Positions 1-9,863 of a stretch of 64,000 nt of DNA are shown piece after piece. The first letter of the stretch is position 1. Each line of letters starts with the position of its first letter. A program made the position numbers and the translations under genes. Below the pieces are notes generated by a model, which was given only the letters and a program-made list of their open reading frames with translations, made no database searches and was not told where the DNA came from. The stretch comes from Planctomycetota bacterium (GTDB lineage Bacteria; Planctomycetota; UBA1135): positions 109,775 to 173,774 of the forward strand of contig QQUA01000011.1 in the NCBI GenBank assembly GCA_008501825.1, written 5' to 3'.

Positions 1-111
1 GCTGCCGGCCGTTGTCCGGATTGCAACCGCCCCATTGCCGGAGTTTTCGATGAAAAAGCCGGCGATTGGGGTTCCCAACGGCAACCGGTTTGGATTCAAC
101 CGGATTTATGA
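1..111 (+). CDS. C-terminal end of a radical-SAM-like protein (partial, cut by window edge)
   Basis: Frame 1 is open from the first base to a TGA at 109-111 and gives 36 residues. The tail contains GRCPDCNRPIAGVF, a C-x2-C pair followed by a P-I-x-G step. This resembles the zinc-ribbon-like C-terminus of AmmeMemoRadiSam-system radical SAM enzymes (relatives of pyruvate formate-lyase activating enzyme). The rest of the gene lies left of the window, so the SAM-cluster motif cannot be checked. The family call is inference from a short tail. It converges on the next gene and the two stops overlap by 6 bases. Confidence 0.45.
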   Translation, partial: AAGRCPDCNRPIAGVFDEKAGDWGSQRQPVWIQPDL

Positions 112-1425
112 TCGGCGAATGCCTTCCGCGGAACTCAACAATTGGATTTTCGCTTGAATCTTGTGAATCAAATTGGCGCATTGGGTCAAAAAAATCAAGA
201 AGTTCCGATCCCCGCGCAATTGTTCACTCGAAAGTTCCTGCAAGGCTCTTAATTTGATCTGAGTGACTTCGTCCAAGTAATTCCGCAAGGTGGCCAAATC
301 GGCCTGGTCCAATTGCGCTTGCTCAATGCGAACCGTTTCGTCCAACAGGGCATCCAGGCGTTCTTTGTCTTCGGCAAAGGCCTCTTGCTTGGCCCGCTCC
401 CGGGCTTTTCGCAGCCGCTGCGCCAACAGCAAAGCCACCATGCCGAGAGCCACCAACAGCTCCTTGATCCCGGAAAGAGATTCCATAAAGGCGGCTAAAA
501 CGGTCAAGCCGGCGTAGGGATCGTGATAAGAGGGCACGGCGGAGTGAATCGGAACCAAATCCCAGTTCCGAATGGCTTCCTGATCCAACAAGGTCGGGAA
601 TTCCAGTCGAATGTTGGTCTCCAGCAGGGCCTGCAAGGTGGCTTCCACCAATAGGCCGGAAGCATCGCTACGACATGCCAACAATGAAGTGGTGCCTACG
701 GTAGGCAAGTCCCGGTCCGGCACCGGAGGATTTCCCTGATACAGCCCTTGGGAAATCGACATCGGAGTAAAAAACGCATGCAAGGTAGAGATGGCCTGCC
801 CTTGAGGAATTTCAAGCAGGGCGAATTCGGGTTGATGCAGCAGGTGGCGCAAATCCGGATTCAAGCTACCGGTGGTAATGATGGCCGCATCCAAAGAATC
901 TCGTTCCAATAACTCCATGAAATATGCCGGCGGAACTCTTTGGATTTCCTCTTCCAATTCAAAATATCGCAACAGCATGCGGGCGCTGGCTTGCATGCCG
1001 GAGGCTTCTCGTCCCAACAAAACGGTTTTTCCCGCCAAGTCCTGAAAACGATCGATGCCCCGGTTTTTTCTCACCACGAGGTGGACCGGTTCGCGATACA
1101 GAGGAGCCACGGATGCCAATTCGGCTACGGGAAAAGACCCCGCCTGCAAAATGGCGAGCTCAGCTTCCCCTTGCAATAAGAGATGGCAATTCTCCTGAGA
1201 ACCTTGGGTATCCAGCAAGCGAACCGGCCGGCCGGTCAGGGCTTCCAACTCCGGCTTGAGAGCCGAGGCGATCTTGGCGTAAAGCCCTCCCGGTTCCGCG
1301 GCGGCGATTCGGATTTCCCGCGGCAGCCCCTCCCAACTCCAACTCCAGGCCGCCAAAGCAAAGGCCAACAGGCCTAGGACGGCCACCCAGAGCCAGGCGC
1401 CGCCGATTCTCCTGGCTATCCTCAT
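106..1425 (-). CDS. TAXI-family TRAP-type solute receptor with C-terminal membrane anchor
   Basis: The 439-residue protein has an N-terminal membrane segment (about 11-28). A periplasmic substrate-binding domain (about 38-300) follows and opens with IRIAAAEPGGLYAKIA, the typical TAXI start where a glycine-rich turn precedes the first helix. A second hydrophobic segment lies at about 320-336, followed by a charged, coiled-coil-like tail of about 100 residues. Canonical TAXI receptors are about 320 residues and end at the binding domain, so the membrane return and cytoplasmic tail are extra. No TRAP permease is adjacent. The protein may act as a sensor or anchored receptor and not as a free binding protein; that is inference. 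Confidence 0.75.
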   Translation of the reverse strand: MRIARRIGGAWLWVAVLGLLAFALAAWSWSWEGLPREIRIAAAEPGGLYAKIASALKPELEALTGRPVRLLDTQGSQENCHLLLQGEAELAILQAGSFPVAELASVAPLYREPVHLVVRKNRGIDRFQDLAGKTVLLGREASGMQASARMLLRYFELEEEIQRVPPAYFMELLERDSLDAAIITTGSLNPDLRHLLHQPEFALLEIPQGQAISTLHAFFTPMSISQGLYQGNPPVPDRDLPTVGTTSLLACRSDASGLLVEATLQALLETNIRLEFPTLLDQEAIRNWDLVPIHSAVPSYHDPYAGLTVLAAFMESLSGIKELLVALGMVALLLAQRLRKARERAKQEAFAEDKERLDALLDETVRIEQAQLDQADLATLRNYLDEVTQIKLRALQELSSEQLRGDRNFLIFLTQCANLIHKIQAKIQLLSSAEGIRRS

Positions 1426-1435
1426 ACGGCCCGGG

Positions 1436-2044
1436 TCAGGCCAAATTCACATAGCTCAGTTCGTGTTCTTCCACCTTGCAATCCTCCGGGTCGAAGGTGT
1501 TGCAGCGAAGAATGTCTTTTCCATAGGTGTGGAGAGTCACCGCCCTGGTTTCAAATGGATTGCAAATCTTGTGGATGTCGGTTTCCGGGGGCAGGACCGA
1601 ACAAGAGGCTCCGGCCGAGGCATCGGCGCGGCGCGTTTCCACGATGCGGCCCGGTTCCACCGGATCGGCCTGGTAATCGATAATACGAACGGCCCCTTCC
1701 AACACGCCCACGCAACACCAGGTGCCGTGATCGTGAGCCGGAGCGTCCACTCCGGCCGGCCAAACCATGCTGATCAAGACGAAGCCGTAATCAGGATCCC
1801 GGTAAACCAAGTTGCGGCCGTACAGACAGTCGCCGACTTGACAACAGCTTTCCGGCAGCTTCATTTCGGCAGCCGCCAAGGTTTGCACCGCCTGGCAGAT
1901 TTGATCCGCCCGCTCCGGAATCGGGACCCGTTCGGCCACCAGAGATCGGACTTGCTCCACGTACCGAACCAGAGCCGGATCGGGGTTCTCCATGAAGAAT
2001 CCCGAATGCCATTTTTGCGAAGTGGAGGGGGATGCCGAAACCAT
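1436..2044 (-). CDS. cysteine dioxygenase-like cupin protein
   Basis: This 202-residue cupin resembles type I cysteine dioxygenase, a non-haem iron enzyme that oxidises cysteine to cysteine sulfinate. The HDHGTW motif (His at about 104 and 106) and a later His in DIHKIC (about 158) provide the three-histidine iron site expected of the family. ATG 2042-2044 was chosen because a longer reading would run into the divergent gene at 2113; a second in-frame ATG at 1993 is also possible. Related thiol dioxygenases acting on 3-mercaptopropionate are alternatives, since substrate cannot be told from these motifs. It lies 10 bases upstream of the TAXI receptor gene on the same strand. Confidence 0.75.
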   Translation of the reverse strand: MVSASPSTSQKWHSGFFMENPDPALVRYVEQVRSLVAERVPIPERADQICQAVQTLAAAEMKLPESCCQVGDCLYGRNLVYRDPDYGFVLISMVWPAGVDAPAHDHGTWCCVGVLEGAVRIIDYQADPVEPGRIVETRRADASAGASCSVLPPETDIHKICNPFETRAVTLHTYGKDILRCNTFDPEDCKVEEHELSYVNLA

Positions 2045-2112
2045 GGTTCCATAGTACCAATCGCCGAGAAAGGCGGAACCTTGGTGCAATTCGGCGCTGA
2101 TAGGATTTGCCC

Positions 2113-4206
2113 ATGTTTCGGTTCTGGTCACGCCGGGTGCTGGCACTTCTTGCCGGTGCCGGACTGGTTGCCGTGGTGGACGGCCTGCTCCAATTCACCG
2201 TCAAAATTGGAGTGTGGATGCCACGGGAAATGATCACCACCGCCTGTTTGGGCGCCTGGTTGATCTGCCTCCCCTTCATCGCCCTGCTTTGGCCTTGGTT
2301 GGCATTCCTCGACCGGAAGTACCGGCCGCACCCTGGAACCGTGTTCTGGTTCGGCATGGCCCTGGCCTTGCCTCCCCTGAGCGCCGGCGCCCTGGAAGTT
2401 TCCGGCTTTGACCGGGTCCTCGGTTATCGCGGGGCCCTTCCCTTCGCCCTGGTCACCGTTCTGCCTTCGGTGCTCCTGATTTTCGCCGGCCGCCGCCTCG
2501 GTCCTCGGATTCGGCCCGGGAAGCATCTGGAAGGTTTGTTGGTCGGAGCCTTGGCCGTTTTACTGGCGGCCTCCCCTTTCCTGCCCCTGACCCTCAGCCG
2601 CACCGAAGCCCCGCGCTTGCAGCTACCGGTCAGTCCTCGCCCGCAAGCCCATGGGCCGGACGTAATCCTGATTTCGATCGATACGCTTCGAGCCGACGCG
2701 ATCATCGGCCCGATGGCGGCGCCGGTACCGAATCTGGATCGCTTGCGAGAAGAAGGCGTCTGGACCCGCTATGCCTTGTCTTGCTCCAACCAGACTTTGC
2801 CAGGCCACGTCGGCATGTTGACCGGCATGGACGCCATGGAACACGGGGTCCGCAGCAATAAAAACGCCCCCAGCGGCGAGTTGGTCTGGTTGTCCGAACG
2901 CTTTCAAGAACAAGGTTGGGTCACTTCGGGCATCATCTCCAACAACCTCCTCAGCCGAAATTTGGATTTCGATCGCGGTTACGACGTCTATGACGACGGC
3001 TTGGTCAATTGGAAAACCCGAGCCGAAGAACTGCTCTATGCCTTGGACCGAACCGCTTGGATCGGCTGGTTCATGGGCCCGAAACAACTCAACACCTTTA
3101 TGCACCTGACCATCATGCGGCAATTGCGCAAGCGCAAACGCATTCCTTTGGGTCATTTGGTGACCGAACGGGCGTTGGATCAACTGGATCAACTCGGGGC
3201 CCAAGAAAAACCTTTCTTCCTGTTTTTGCACTACATGGATCCCCACGCGCCCTACGGGCCGCCACCGCAATGGAAGGGAAAACTGGCCGGCGATGGAGCC
3301 GGTTTGCCCGAGGAATATCTGCCGGGCGACAACGACTTCATTCACCAAGACATGGTGTTGGCGGTGGAAGAGGGATTGAAAGCCAACCGGAGCGAGGCGG
3401 AAGAAGCCGCCCGCTGGTATCACAAGGTGTATTTGGAAGAAGTCGCCTTCGTCGATGAAAGCCTGGGCAAGATCTTGGCCAAGGTGGAGCGGAGCGGGCG
3501 TCCGACGGTGGTTTTGTTTACCGCCGACCATGGCGAACATTTCGGCGAGCACGGCCTGATGGAACACGCCAATTCCCTCTATCAGGAAAATATCTACGTT
3601 CCATTCGTGTTGTGGGGCGACTCGGTTCCGGACCAAGGAGAATTGTCCGAGGCGGTGCACTTGGCCGACGTGGCGCCGACCCTGCTCGACTTGGCGGGAC
3701 TCTGGCACGGCGATTTACAAGGACAAGTGGTCCATCGCCAGGTGGAATCCAAACCCCACTTGTCGGTGGATGATCAAAGAGTGGCGGTTCGCTATCGGGG
3801 TTGGTTGCTCAAAGGAATCTGGCAGGAAGAAACCAAGATGCCCGAGTTCACCGCCCTGTTTCACGTCGCCGAAGATCCCGGCGAGAACCAGAACTTATTG
3901 GCCGAACAGGATCCGCCGGAGTTTCTGATCGAGGCCCTTCAGGACTTCCTCAAGCGAGATCAATACCGGCCGATCATGGCTTCCAGCCCCCAGCAGATCC
4001 GAGACCTGCAACAATTGGGTTACATCGACGACGAAGGGGAAATTCAGGCCGGTTCCCAGGGCGCTTATATCGAAAACCCGGAGACCATTCGAAAGCGCCG
4101 AGCCTTGCGCAAACAACTGCGGCAGTTGCAGGCGGAAGGTGGGGATGCCGACCAGATTAAGGCGGTCGAAGCGGAGTTGCGAGCCAGTCTGGCAGGCGAC
4201 CAGTGA
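2113..4206 (+). CDS. membrane-anchored sulfatase-like hydrolase
   Basis: The 697-residue enzyme belongs to the alkaline phosphatase superfamily. Several N-terminal membrane helices fill about residues 1-170. The catalytic domain follows with metal-binding [25 protein letters not shown] and [13 protein letters not shown]. The nucleophile region reads [14 protein letters not shown] and lacks the C/S-x-P-x-R formylglycine signature, so Thr or Ser may be the nucleophile and sulfatase activity is not assured. ATG 2113 has AGGA seven bases upstream, which is better than the TTG two codons earlier. The C-terminus carries LGYIDDEGE before a charged coiled-coil-like tail. It diverges from the cupin gene. 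Confidence 0.8.
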   Translation: MFRFWSRRVLALLAGAGLVAVVDGLLQFTVKIGVWMPREMITTACLGAWLICLPFIALLWPWLAFLDRKYRPHPGTVFWFGMALALPPLSAGALEVSGFDRVLGYRGALPFALVTVLPSVLLIFAGRRLGPRIRPGKHLEGLLVGALAVLLAASPFLPLTLSRTEAPRLQLPVSPRPQAHGPDVILISIDTLRADAIIGPMAAPVPNLDRLREEGVWTRYALSCSNQTLPGHVGMLTGMDAMEHGVRSNKNAPSGELVWLSERFQEQGWVTSGIISNNLLSRNLDFDRGYDVYDDGLVNWKTRAEELLYALDRTAWIGWFMGPKQLNTFMHLTIMRQLRKRKRIPLGHLVTERALDQLDQLGAQEKPFFLFLHYMDPHAPYGPPPQWKGKLAGDGAGLPEEYLPGDNDFIHQDMVLAVEEGLKANRSEAEEAARWYHKVYLEEVAFVDESLGKILAKVERSGRPTVVLFTADHGEHFGEHGLMEHANSLYQENIYVPFVLWGDSVPDQGELSEAVHLADVAPTLLDLAGLWHGDLQGQVVHRQVESKPHLSVDDQRVAVRYRGWLLKGIWQEETKMPEFTALFHVAEDPGENQNLLAEQDPPEFLIEALQDFLKRDQYRPIMASSPQQIRDLQQLGYIDDEGEIQAGSQGAYIENPETIRKRRALRKQLRQLQAEGGDADQIKAVEAELRASLAGDQ

Positions 4207-4258
4207 GTGTGGGACAATCCCCGGCGGAAGGGACGCCCAAGCCTCGGAGGAGGCACTC

Positions 4259-4966
4259 ATGACCACCACGACCCAAAAGTTAGGCGCAGAGTTTTTCGGT
4301 ACTTTTTGGTTGGTATTGGGAGGTTGCGGCTCAGCCGTGCTGGCAGCCGCCTTCCCCGAACTGGGCATAGGATTGCTCGGGGTTTCCCTGGCCTTCGGCC
4401 TTACGGTCATGACCATGGCCTATGCCATCGGTCATATTTCCGGTTGTCATCTCAACCCGGCGGTTTCGGTCGGCCTGTGGATGGGTGGCCGGTTCCCGGC
4501 CAAGGAACTCTTGCCCTATATCGTCAGCCAAGTGCTCGGCGGCCTAGCCGGTGCGGCGGTGCTTTACGCCGTGGCTTCCGGGAAGGCCGGCTTCGATCTC
4601 GCCGGCGGCTTTGCCTCCAACGGCTACGGCGAACACTCTCCCGACGGCTACGGCATGACCGCCGCCCTCATTTGCGAAGTGGTCATGACCGCCATGTTCC
4701 TGCTGATCATCCTGGGTTCCACCGATCGCCGGGCACCGCAAGGTTTCGCGCCGATCGCCATCGGCCTGGGGCTGACTTTGATCCACTTGATCAGCATTCC
4801 GGTCACCAACACTTCGGTGAATCCGGCCCGGAGCACTGGAGTGGCGGTGTTCGCCGGCGATTGGGCTCTGACCCAACTTTGGGTGTTCTGGCTGGCCCCC
4901 ATCGTCGGCGGAATCCTGGGAGCGGCGGTGTATCGTTTCCTTGGCGGGGCCGAAGCCGAGGCTTAA
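4259..4966 (+). CDS. aqpZ: aquaporin Z-type water channel
   Basis: The 235-residue protein shows the two hallmark aquaporin half-helix motifs, HLNPAVS near residue 62 and SVNPARS near residue 188, with six hydrophobic segments spaced as in the family. Length equals that of typical AqpZ (about 230). ATG 4259 follows GGAGGAGG with good spacing, so the longer upstream reading overlapping the sulfatase-like gene is rejected. It lies 52 bases after the preceding stop and may share its transcript. A strong hairpin follows at 5028-5060. Confidence 0.93.
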   Translation: MTTTTQKLGAEFFGTFWLVLGGCGSAVLAAAFPELGIGLLGVSLAFGLTVMTMAYAIGHISGCHLNPAVSVGLWMGGRFPAKELLPYIVSQVLGGLAGAAVLYAVASGKAGFDLAGGFASNGYGEHSPDGYGMTAALICEVVMTAMFLLIILGSTDRRAPQGFAPIAIGLGLTLIHLISIPVTNTSVNPARSTGVAVFAGDWALTQLWVFWLAPIVGGILGAAVYRFLGGAEAEA

Positions 4967-5027
4967 CCCAGGCCCGGCTTTCGCTCGCGCTCACTGGCTT
5001 TCACCAAATTTGGGCCCAAACCGACAA

Positions 5028-5060
5028 CGGCCGCGATCCATCAAGCTTGGATCGCGGCCG
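5028..5060. terminator. GC-rich hairpin between convergent genes
   Basis: A perfect 13-base inverted repeat (5028-5040 and 5048-5060, arms CGGCCGCGATCCA and its complement) encloses a 7-base loop and is followed by GACTTTG on the plus strand. It sits between the convergent aquaporin and phosphodiesterase genes, where a bidirectional terminator is expected. The T-run is short, so termination efficiency is uncertain. Confidence 0.65.
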
Positions 5061-5094
5061 GACTTTGTTGGGCCAGCCAACTCGTTGGCCGAGC

Positions 5095-7137
5095 CTACGG
5101 TTCTTCGTCCTCGTCCTCGGATTCGGCGTAGCCCAACTCCTGCTGGCGCTGGTCATATTCCTGATCGCCCAAGGAGCCTTTCATCGCCACGTTCAAGACA
5201 CTGAGGGGGATTTCGCGAGGTCCGTAGTCTCGGATCCTCCGAAGCGGAAAACGACTTTTGTGTTCTTCTTCGAAGGCCTCTTCCAAGATTCGGCCGGGCA
5301 TGTTTTCAGCAGCCGGCAGACCGATGGCATATAGCACCGTCGGCGTGACGTCGTAGATGTCGGCCTCCAACTTTTCGCCGGCGCGAATCCCCGGCCCTTT
5401 CATCAGGATGACGCCGTTTTGGCGGTGATTGCCGGAATACTCCTGATGCATCATTTGGCCTTGGAACAAACTGGGCCCGGCTTCCAATTCCACCCAGGCT
5501 CCGCCGCCGTGATCGGAAACCAGCACGATCGTGGTTTGGTCGTCCGCCAAGGCCATCAAACGCCCGAGAATGCGGTCGGCATTTTCATAGACCTTGGGAA
5601 TGACCGGTCCTAAACGAGCCACCGAACCCGGATCGACGTTCTCGAAGGCATCCGGTTCGTAGTAACGCCAGAACCAGTGTTGCGAGGTATCGGTGGAAGG
5701 GAAGTAAAAGCAGCTCAAACGCGGCCAAGGCTTGACTCCCTCGGCGGTCAGCTTCTGCAAATAACTTTCGGCAACGTCCGCGTAAAACAAATCGCGAGCC
5801 AAATCGCCGCTGCCTTTGCCGACTAAATCGTGTTCCCAATACAAAGCTTCTTCCGGCTGATATTTTTTCGCATACTCGGGATCCAATTCGAAGTCCAAGA
5901 TCTCTTTGGCCAAGTCTTTGTAACGGCTGGCCAGAAGGAATTCATCCTTGGCTTCCAAAATCTGTTGTAAGACTTCCGGATCCGGTTGATCCGGATCGAA
6001 GCTCAAGCCGAGTTCCTTGGCCACCAGCGGAAACACGGTATAAAGCCAAGCGTATTCCTGGGCGTCTTCCGCCGGCCAACTCAAATGTTGGACGTCGTAA
6101 TGGGCTCGGTCGCTGACTTGGACTCCTGCCACGTCTTCCTTCATGGCAAAGGCCGGCCAGGTATCCACCCAACCGACGACCAAACTCGGCAAGTTGAACT
6201 TCTCCAGGATTTCCCACAAGCGCAACTGGCGACCATCGGTGCTGTGGACGGCCTTGTAGTGGACTTGCAACAACCGGCCCAAAGGTCCCGGCACCGGCAG
6301 GCGCATCGGCAAGGTCGCCTTTAGACCCCGCATCCGGGTGCGATAGAAATCCCAAATCCCGTGATCCCGAGGGGTCCGGCCGGTAGCGATGGTCTCCCAA
6401 ATCACCGGCGTCCGCATGCCCTTGCTGGCGCTATCGGCAAAGGGTTGAATCACCGCCATTTCCGACCACAAAACGCCACTGCTGCCTTGCTCGATCAAGC
6501 GCTGGAAATTGGGGAGTCGACCCTCCGCCAGCAAGGGATCCAAAACGTCCCAGGTGCAGCCGTCGAAACCGACCAGGAACACCTTGTGCCCCTCCCGAAG
6601 TTGCATGGGAACTTTTTCCTCATGAAACTCGGGCTGTTGAGCATTTTCCCAGTAAACGTAGCCGGCCGGGGTCAACCAGAACAGCAACGAGACCGGAAGC
6701 AGAAATTTCCAGTGCGGAAACAGGCGCCACAACGGCAACTTAGCCAGCACAAAGGAAACCGCAAAAGCCGCGATGGTCATGGCCACCAAGCCGGTGGCAT
6801 GGCCGGGATTGCCGATCCAAAACGGCCGGCTGGCGGCGATGAAACAGGAGGCGGCCACCACCACCAACAGAGCGAAGACGTCCAAGCCGAACAGGAAGCG
6901 GCCGCGCTTCTCCGGTCCGCGGCAAATCACCAAGGCCAAAATCCCGCCGAACAGATTCAACACCAGATAACCGACGATCCCGCCGACGGCCAAGAAGGCG
7001 CTGAAAACCAAAGCATCCTGGAAATCCCGGGTAATCCCGACGGTAAGAATGAGGCCCAAGTGGGAAACGGCTCCGGCGAGGATGCCGAAACATAAGGCCT
7101 GACCGAGTAAGGCAGCGAAGGGACGGGCGGGTTTCAT
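5095..7137 (-). CDS. polytopic type I phosphodiesterase/nucleotide pyrophosphatase-like enzyme
   Basis: The 680-residue protein starts with about six membrane helices (residues 8-185). An alkaline-phosphatase-superfamily domain follows, with VGFDGCTWDVL (first metal Asp), TPVIWETIATGRTPRDHG (probable Thr nucleophile) and LVSDHGGGAW (metal Asp-His). ATG 7135-7137 opens the hydrophobic segment; a longer reading into the SMC-like gene has no support. The C-terminus carries LGYAESEDEDEEP. The catalytic domain would face the periplasm by inference. The architecture resembles enzymes that transfer or remove phospho-groups on envelope glycans or lipids, but the substrate is unknown. It lies 56 bases downstream of the YhaN-like gene. 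Confidence 0.75.
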   Translation of the reverse strand: MKPARPFAALLGQALCFGILAGAVSHLGLILTVGITRDFQDALVFSAFLAVGGIVGYLVLNLFGGILALVICRGPEKRGRFLFGLDVFALLVVVAASCFIAASRPFWIGNPGHATGLVAMTIAAFAVSFVLAKLPLWRLFPHWKFLLPVSLLFWLTPAGYVYWENAQQPEFHEEKVPMQLREGHKVFLVGFDGCTWDVLDPLLAEGRLPNFQRLIEQGSSGVLWSEMAVIQPFADSASKGMRTPVIWETIATGRTPRDHGIWDFYRTRMRGLKATLPMRLPVPGPLGRLLQVHYKAVHSTDGRQLRLWEILEKFNLPSLVVGWVDTWPAFAMKEDVAGVQVSDRAHYDVQHLSWPAEDAQEYAWLYTVFPLVAKELGLSFDPDQPDPEVLQQILEAKDEFLLASRYKDLAKEILDFELDPEYAKKYQPEEALYWEHDLVGKGSGDLARDLFYADVAESYLQKLTAEGVKPWPRLSCFYFPSTDTSQHWFWRYYEPDAFENVDPGSVARLGPVIPKVYENADRILGRLMALADDQTTIVLVSDHGGGAWVELEAGPSLFQGQMMHQEYSGNHRQNGVILMKGPGIRAGEKLEADIYDVTPTVLYAIGLPAAENMPGRILEEAFEEEHKSRFPLRRIRDYGPREIPLSVLNVAMKGSLGDQEYDQRQQELGYAESEDEDEEP

Positions 7138-7193
7138 GCGGGTAAAACTCAGGGACACCCGGAAGGGTGGCGGGGCCGAGGCTCGGGGAAAAA

Positions 7194-9863
7194 TTACCCC
7201 GTCGCTTCCTTGGATTGGGAACTTCCTTGGGAAAGTTGCTCCTGCCAACGCAGAAGCTTGGCCGCCCCCAAGAAACGATAACGTTCCGGATCGCAACTCA
7301 AAATCAGAATTTGGCTTTCCGCTCCGGCGGCGGCGAGGATGGCGCTGAGGCTCTCCAACCGAGTCGGATCGGTGTAACCGAGGACGTCGTCGAGAATGAG
7401 GGGCACGCCCTCGTCTGCGGCCACCAGAGAGGCCACCGCCAGCCGAACCAGAAGTCCCAATTGCTCCCGAGCACCGGCGCTCAGGCTGTCCCAAGGCAGG
7501 GATCTTCCCTGGAGATAGCGGCGCTGAATGCGAAGCTCCTGATCCAATTCGACGGCGAAGTCGGGGCCGAACAGGCGCCGCCCCAAAGCCTCCAAGCGCT
7601 GCTGCAGAGGACGCTGATAAGCGGCCCGGGCCTGATTCCGGTAATCGTTCAGGCATTGCCATAGCCGCTGAGCGGCGCCGGCCTGGTGCAGCCAGTCCTG
7701 CAACTGGGTTTTCAAGGCCTCGACGTCGGCCTCGGCCTGCTGCCAAGCCTGGTGTAGTCCGGCTCTTTGCCGGGCTTCCAAATGACCGGCCAAGCGGGAT
7801 TGCTCATGGGCCAGATCCTGCAATTCACCCTGCGCCCCCTGGAGGCTGGATTCGGCATTCTCGGCCTGGCTCCGGAGCCAATCCGGATCCGTGCCGCGGC
7901 GCTCCGTTTTCAGGCCTTGCACGGTTTGTTCCAGGGCCTGCAGCTCGGCTTGGGCCGTTTGCACGGCGAGCTGCAAGGCCTCGTCGGACTGGCGTTCCCG
8001 GGCCAGCTTCAAACTTTCCCGGCGGGTTCGCCATTGGCTTTCCCGCTCTTTCAACCGTCCTTGCCGATTCAGGGCCTCTTCCATGGCCTGATCCCGGCGG
8101 CGCCGTCCTTCCTGCCAGACCTGTTCCGCCCGCTTCTCGCTTTGGGAAGCCTCTTCCTCTTCATCCTTGGCTTGCTGAAGGGCGGCTTCCGCCGTCGCCT
8201 CTTCCGGCAGAGGATCCGGTATCGAGGTGCAGCTCTGGCGCCAACTTTCCGACTGCAACCGCCACCGTTCCAGGCTCAACTCCGGTTCTGGTGGCAACCC
8301 TTTTTCCAATTCTTGCCGGCGGTCTCGATCCGCTTCCGAGGCCTGCTGCAAAGCCAAAAAGGCCGCTCGTTGCCGCTGCGCTTCTTCCAAGGAAACCACG
8401 CCCAATTCCTTCAAGGCAGATTCCAATTGGCTTTGCGCTTGCCGGGCCTCCTGCTCGGCCCGCCGAGTTTCCTCGCCAAGTTGGATTTGCAGGCGCCAGA
8501 CTCCCGGGTGAGCCAATTCCAAGTCCTCGGCGCCTTCCCATTGCCAAGGCTCTCCGGCTTTTAAAACCAGGGCCTGATCGCCGGCCTGCAATTCCAGGTC
8601 CTGTTCGGCCAAAAACTGCAACTTCAACCGCTTTTGTTCCACGCGAGTTTGAGCTTGTAAACAAGCCAGAGACTTCTTCTGCAGGTTTTGCAATTCCTCC
8701 TCGGAAACGGCAAGCCGTTCCAAATCGGCTAAGCGCTCTTGTTCTTGCCGGCGCAACTCGGCTCGCTCCGAGAGAGCTCTTTGGCAGGCCTCGATGCGAG
8801 CTTGCCGGCGGATTTCTTCCAAAACTTGTTGATGAAACCGAAGCTGAAGTCGGCATTGCTCGGTTCGTTGCTTGGCTTGCTTCCATGCCTCGGCGGCTTC
8901 GGCATCCGCTTGCAAAATCGGCCGATCCTCCAACTCCGCGGCTTGCTCCGCCTGTTGCAATTGCTCCCATTCCCGTTGAGCCTGCTCGACTTCTTGGCAT
9001 AACTCTAGACGCCGTTCATGAAGCCCGGCTTGCGCTTGAAGTTCGGCTTGAGCTCGCTCACTTTCGTTGACCGCCTTTTCCAACCTCGCTTCCAGTTGTT
9101 GCAAAGCTTGCAAGTTCTGGCGGTGACGCCGGCAAGATTCCTGGAGTTCAGGAAGATGGTCTTGCTTGCGTTGAATTTCCTGTTGCAGCTCTTGGAAACG
9201 CTCTTCGTCCTGTTCCCATGCGCCTAAGGATTGCCGCAGTTCAGTTCGTTTTTCCTGAGCTTCCTGCAAGCTCCGGCGCAGCTCCGGTCCCTTTCCTCGC
9301 TCACGACCGGTCTTTTCGGTGAAGAAGGTGCTGTAAACCTTTTCGGCCCGATTCCAAATCGGATCCCCGGCGGCACCGGTCGATCCCGAACCCCGGTCCA
9401 GCAATTGGATCAAGGAAGGAATTTGAGCCAGCGGAAGAGCTTGCAGGCCATCCCCTTGGCGAATCTGCATCGCCCGCCAAAGTTCCCGATCCAAATGCTC
9501 GGCCAAAATGGTTTCCACTTTCTGGTGAGCTTCCCGGCCGCTGATTTGTTCCCGAGTCGGCTTTTGAATCAACAATTCGGTCAGGTTGGCTTTCAAGAAC
9601 CGTTTGCGATAGATCAATTGATAGGGGCCGATTTGTAATTCAGCTTCCACCCAAGGGCCGGCGTCGCGACCTTTGGGTTTCACCGCCTTGACCGCAGCGG
9701 CCTTGGAGTCGGATTTCACTTCCAGCAACAGGCGCAAAGCTTCGGCCAAAGAACTCTTGCCGGTTTCATTCGGGCCGACCAACACCGTCACTCCGGCGGT
9801 TAAATGCAATTCGCCGTCGGCAATGCCGCGAAAATCTTTCACGCGCAAACGGATCAACTTCAA
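7194..9863 (-). CDS. SbcC/YhaN-like AAA coiled-coil ATPase
   Basis: The 889-residue protein has a Walker A GPNETGKSS near residue 32, a long Gln/Glu/Arg-rich coiled coil (roughly 190-730), an ABC-type signature LSAGAREQLG near 790 and Walker B VPLILDDVLG. This is the RecF/SbcC/Rad50 layout in the compact YhaN subfamily. These ATPases pair with a metallophosphoesterase nuclease to process DNA ends or hairpins. The upstream gene encodes that partner and the two overlap by four bases (ATGA), indicating coupled translation. No zinc-hook CxxC is evident in the middle of the coil. Confidence 0.85.
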   Translation of the reverse strand: MKLIRLRVKDFRGIADGELHLTAGVTVLVGPNETGKSSLAEALRLLLEVKSDSKAAAVKAVKPKGRDAGPWVEAELQIGPYQLIYRKRFLKANLTELLIQKPTREQISGREAHQKVETILAEHLDRELWRAMQIRQGDGLQALPLAQIPSLIQLLDRGSGSTGAAGDPIWNRAEKVYSTFFTEKTGRERGKGPELRRSLQEAQEKRTELRQSLGAWEQDEERFQELQQEIQRKQDHLPELQESCRRHRQNLQALQQLEARLEKAVNESERAQAELQAQAGLHERRLELCQEVEQAQREWEQLQQAEQAAELEDRPILQADAEAAEAWKQAKQRTEQCRLQLRFHQQVLEEIRRQARIEACQRALSERAELRRQEQERLADLERLAVSEEELQNLQKKSLACLQAQTRVEQKRLKLQFLAEQDLELQAGDQALVLKAGEPWQWEGAEDLELAHPGVWRLQIQLGEETRRAEQEARQAQSQLESALKELGVVSLEEAQRQRAAFLALQQASEADRDRRQELEKGLPPEPELSLERWRLQSESWRQSCTSIPDPLPEEATAEAALQQAKDEEEEASQSEKRAEQVWQEGRRRRDQAMEEALNRQGRLKERESQWRTRRESLKLARERQSDEALQLAVQTAQAELQALEQTVQGLKTERRGTDPDWLRSQAENAESSLQGAQGELQDLAHEQSRLAGHLEARQRAGLHQAWQQAEADVEALKTQLQDWLHQAGAAQRLWQCLNDYRNQARAAYQRPLQQRLEALGRRLFGPDFAVELDQELRIQRRYLQGRSLPWDSLSAGAREQLGLLVRLAVASLVAADEGVPLILDDVLGYTDPTRLESLSAILAAAGAESQILILSCDPERYRFLGAAKLLRWQEQLSQGSSQSKEATG

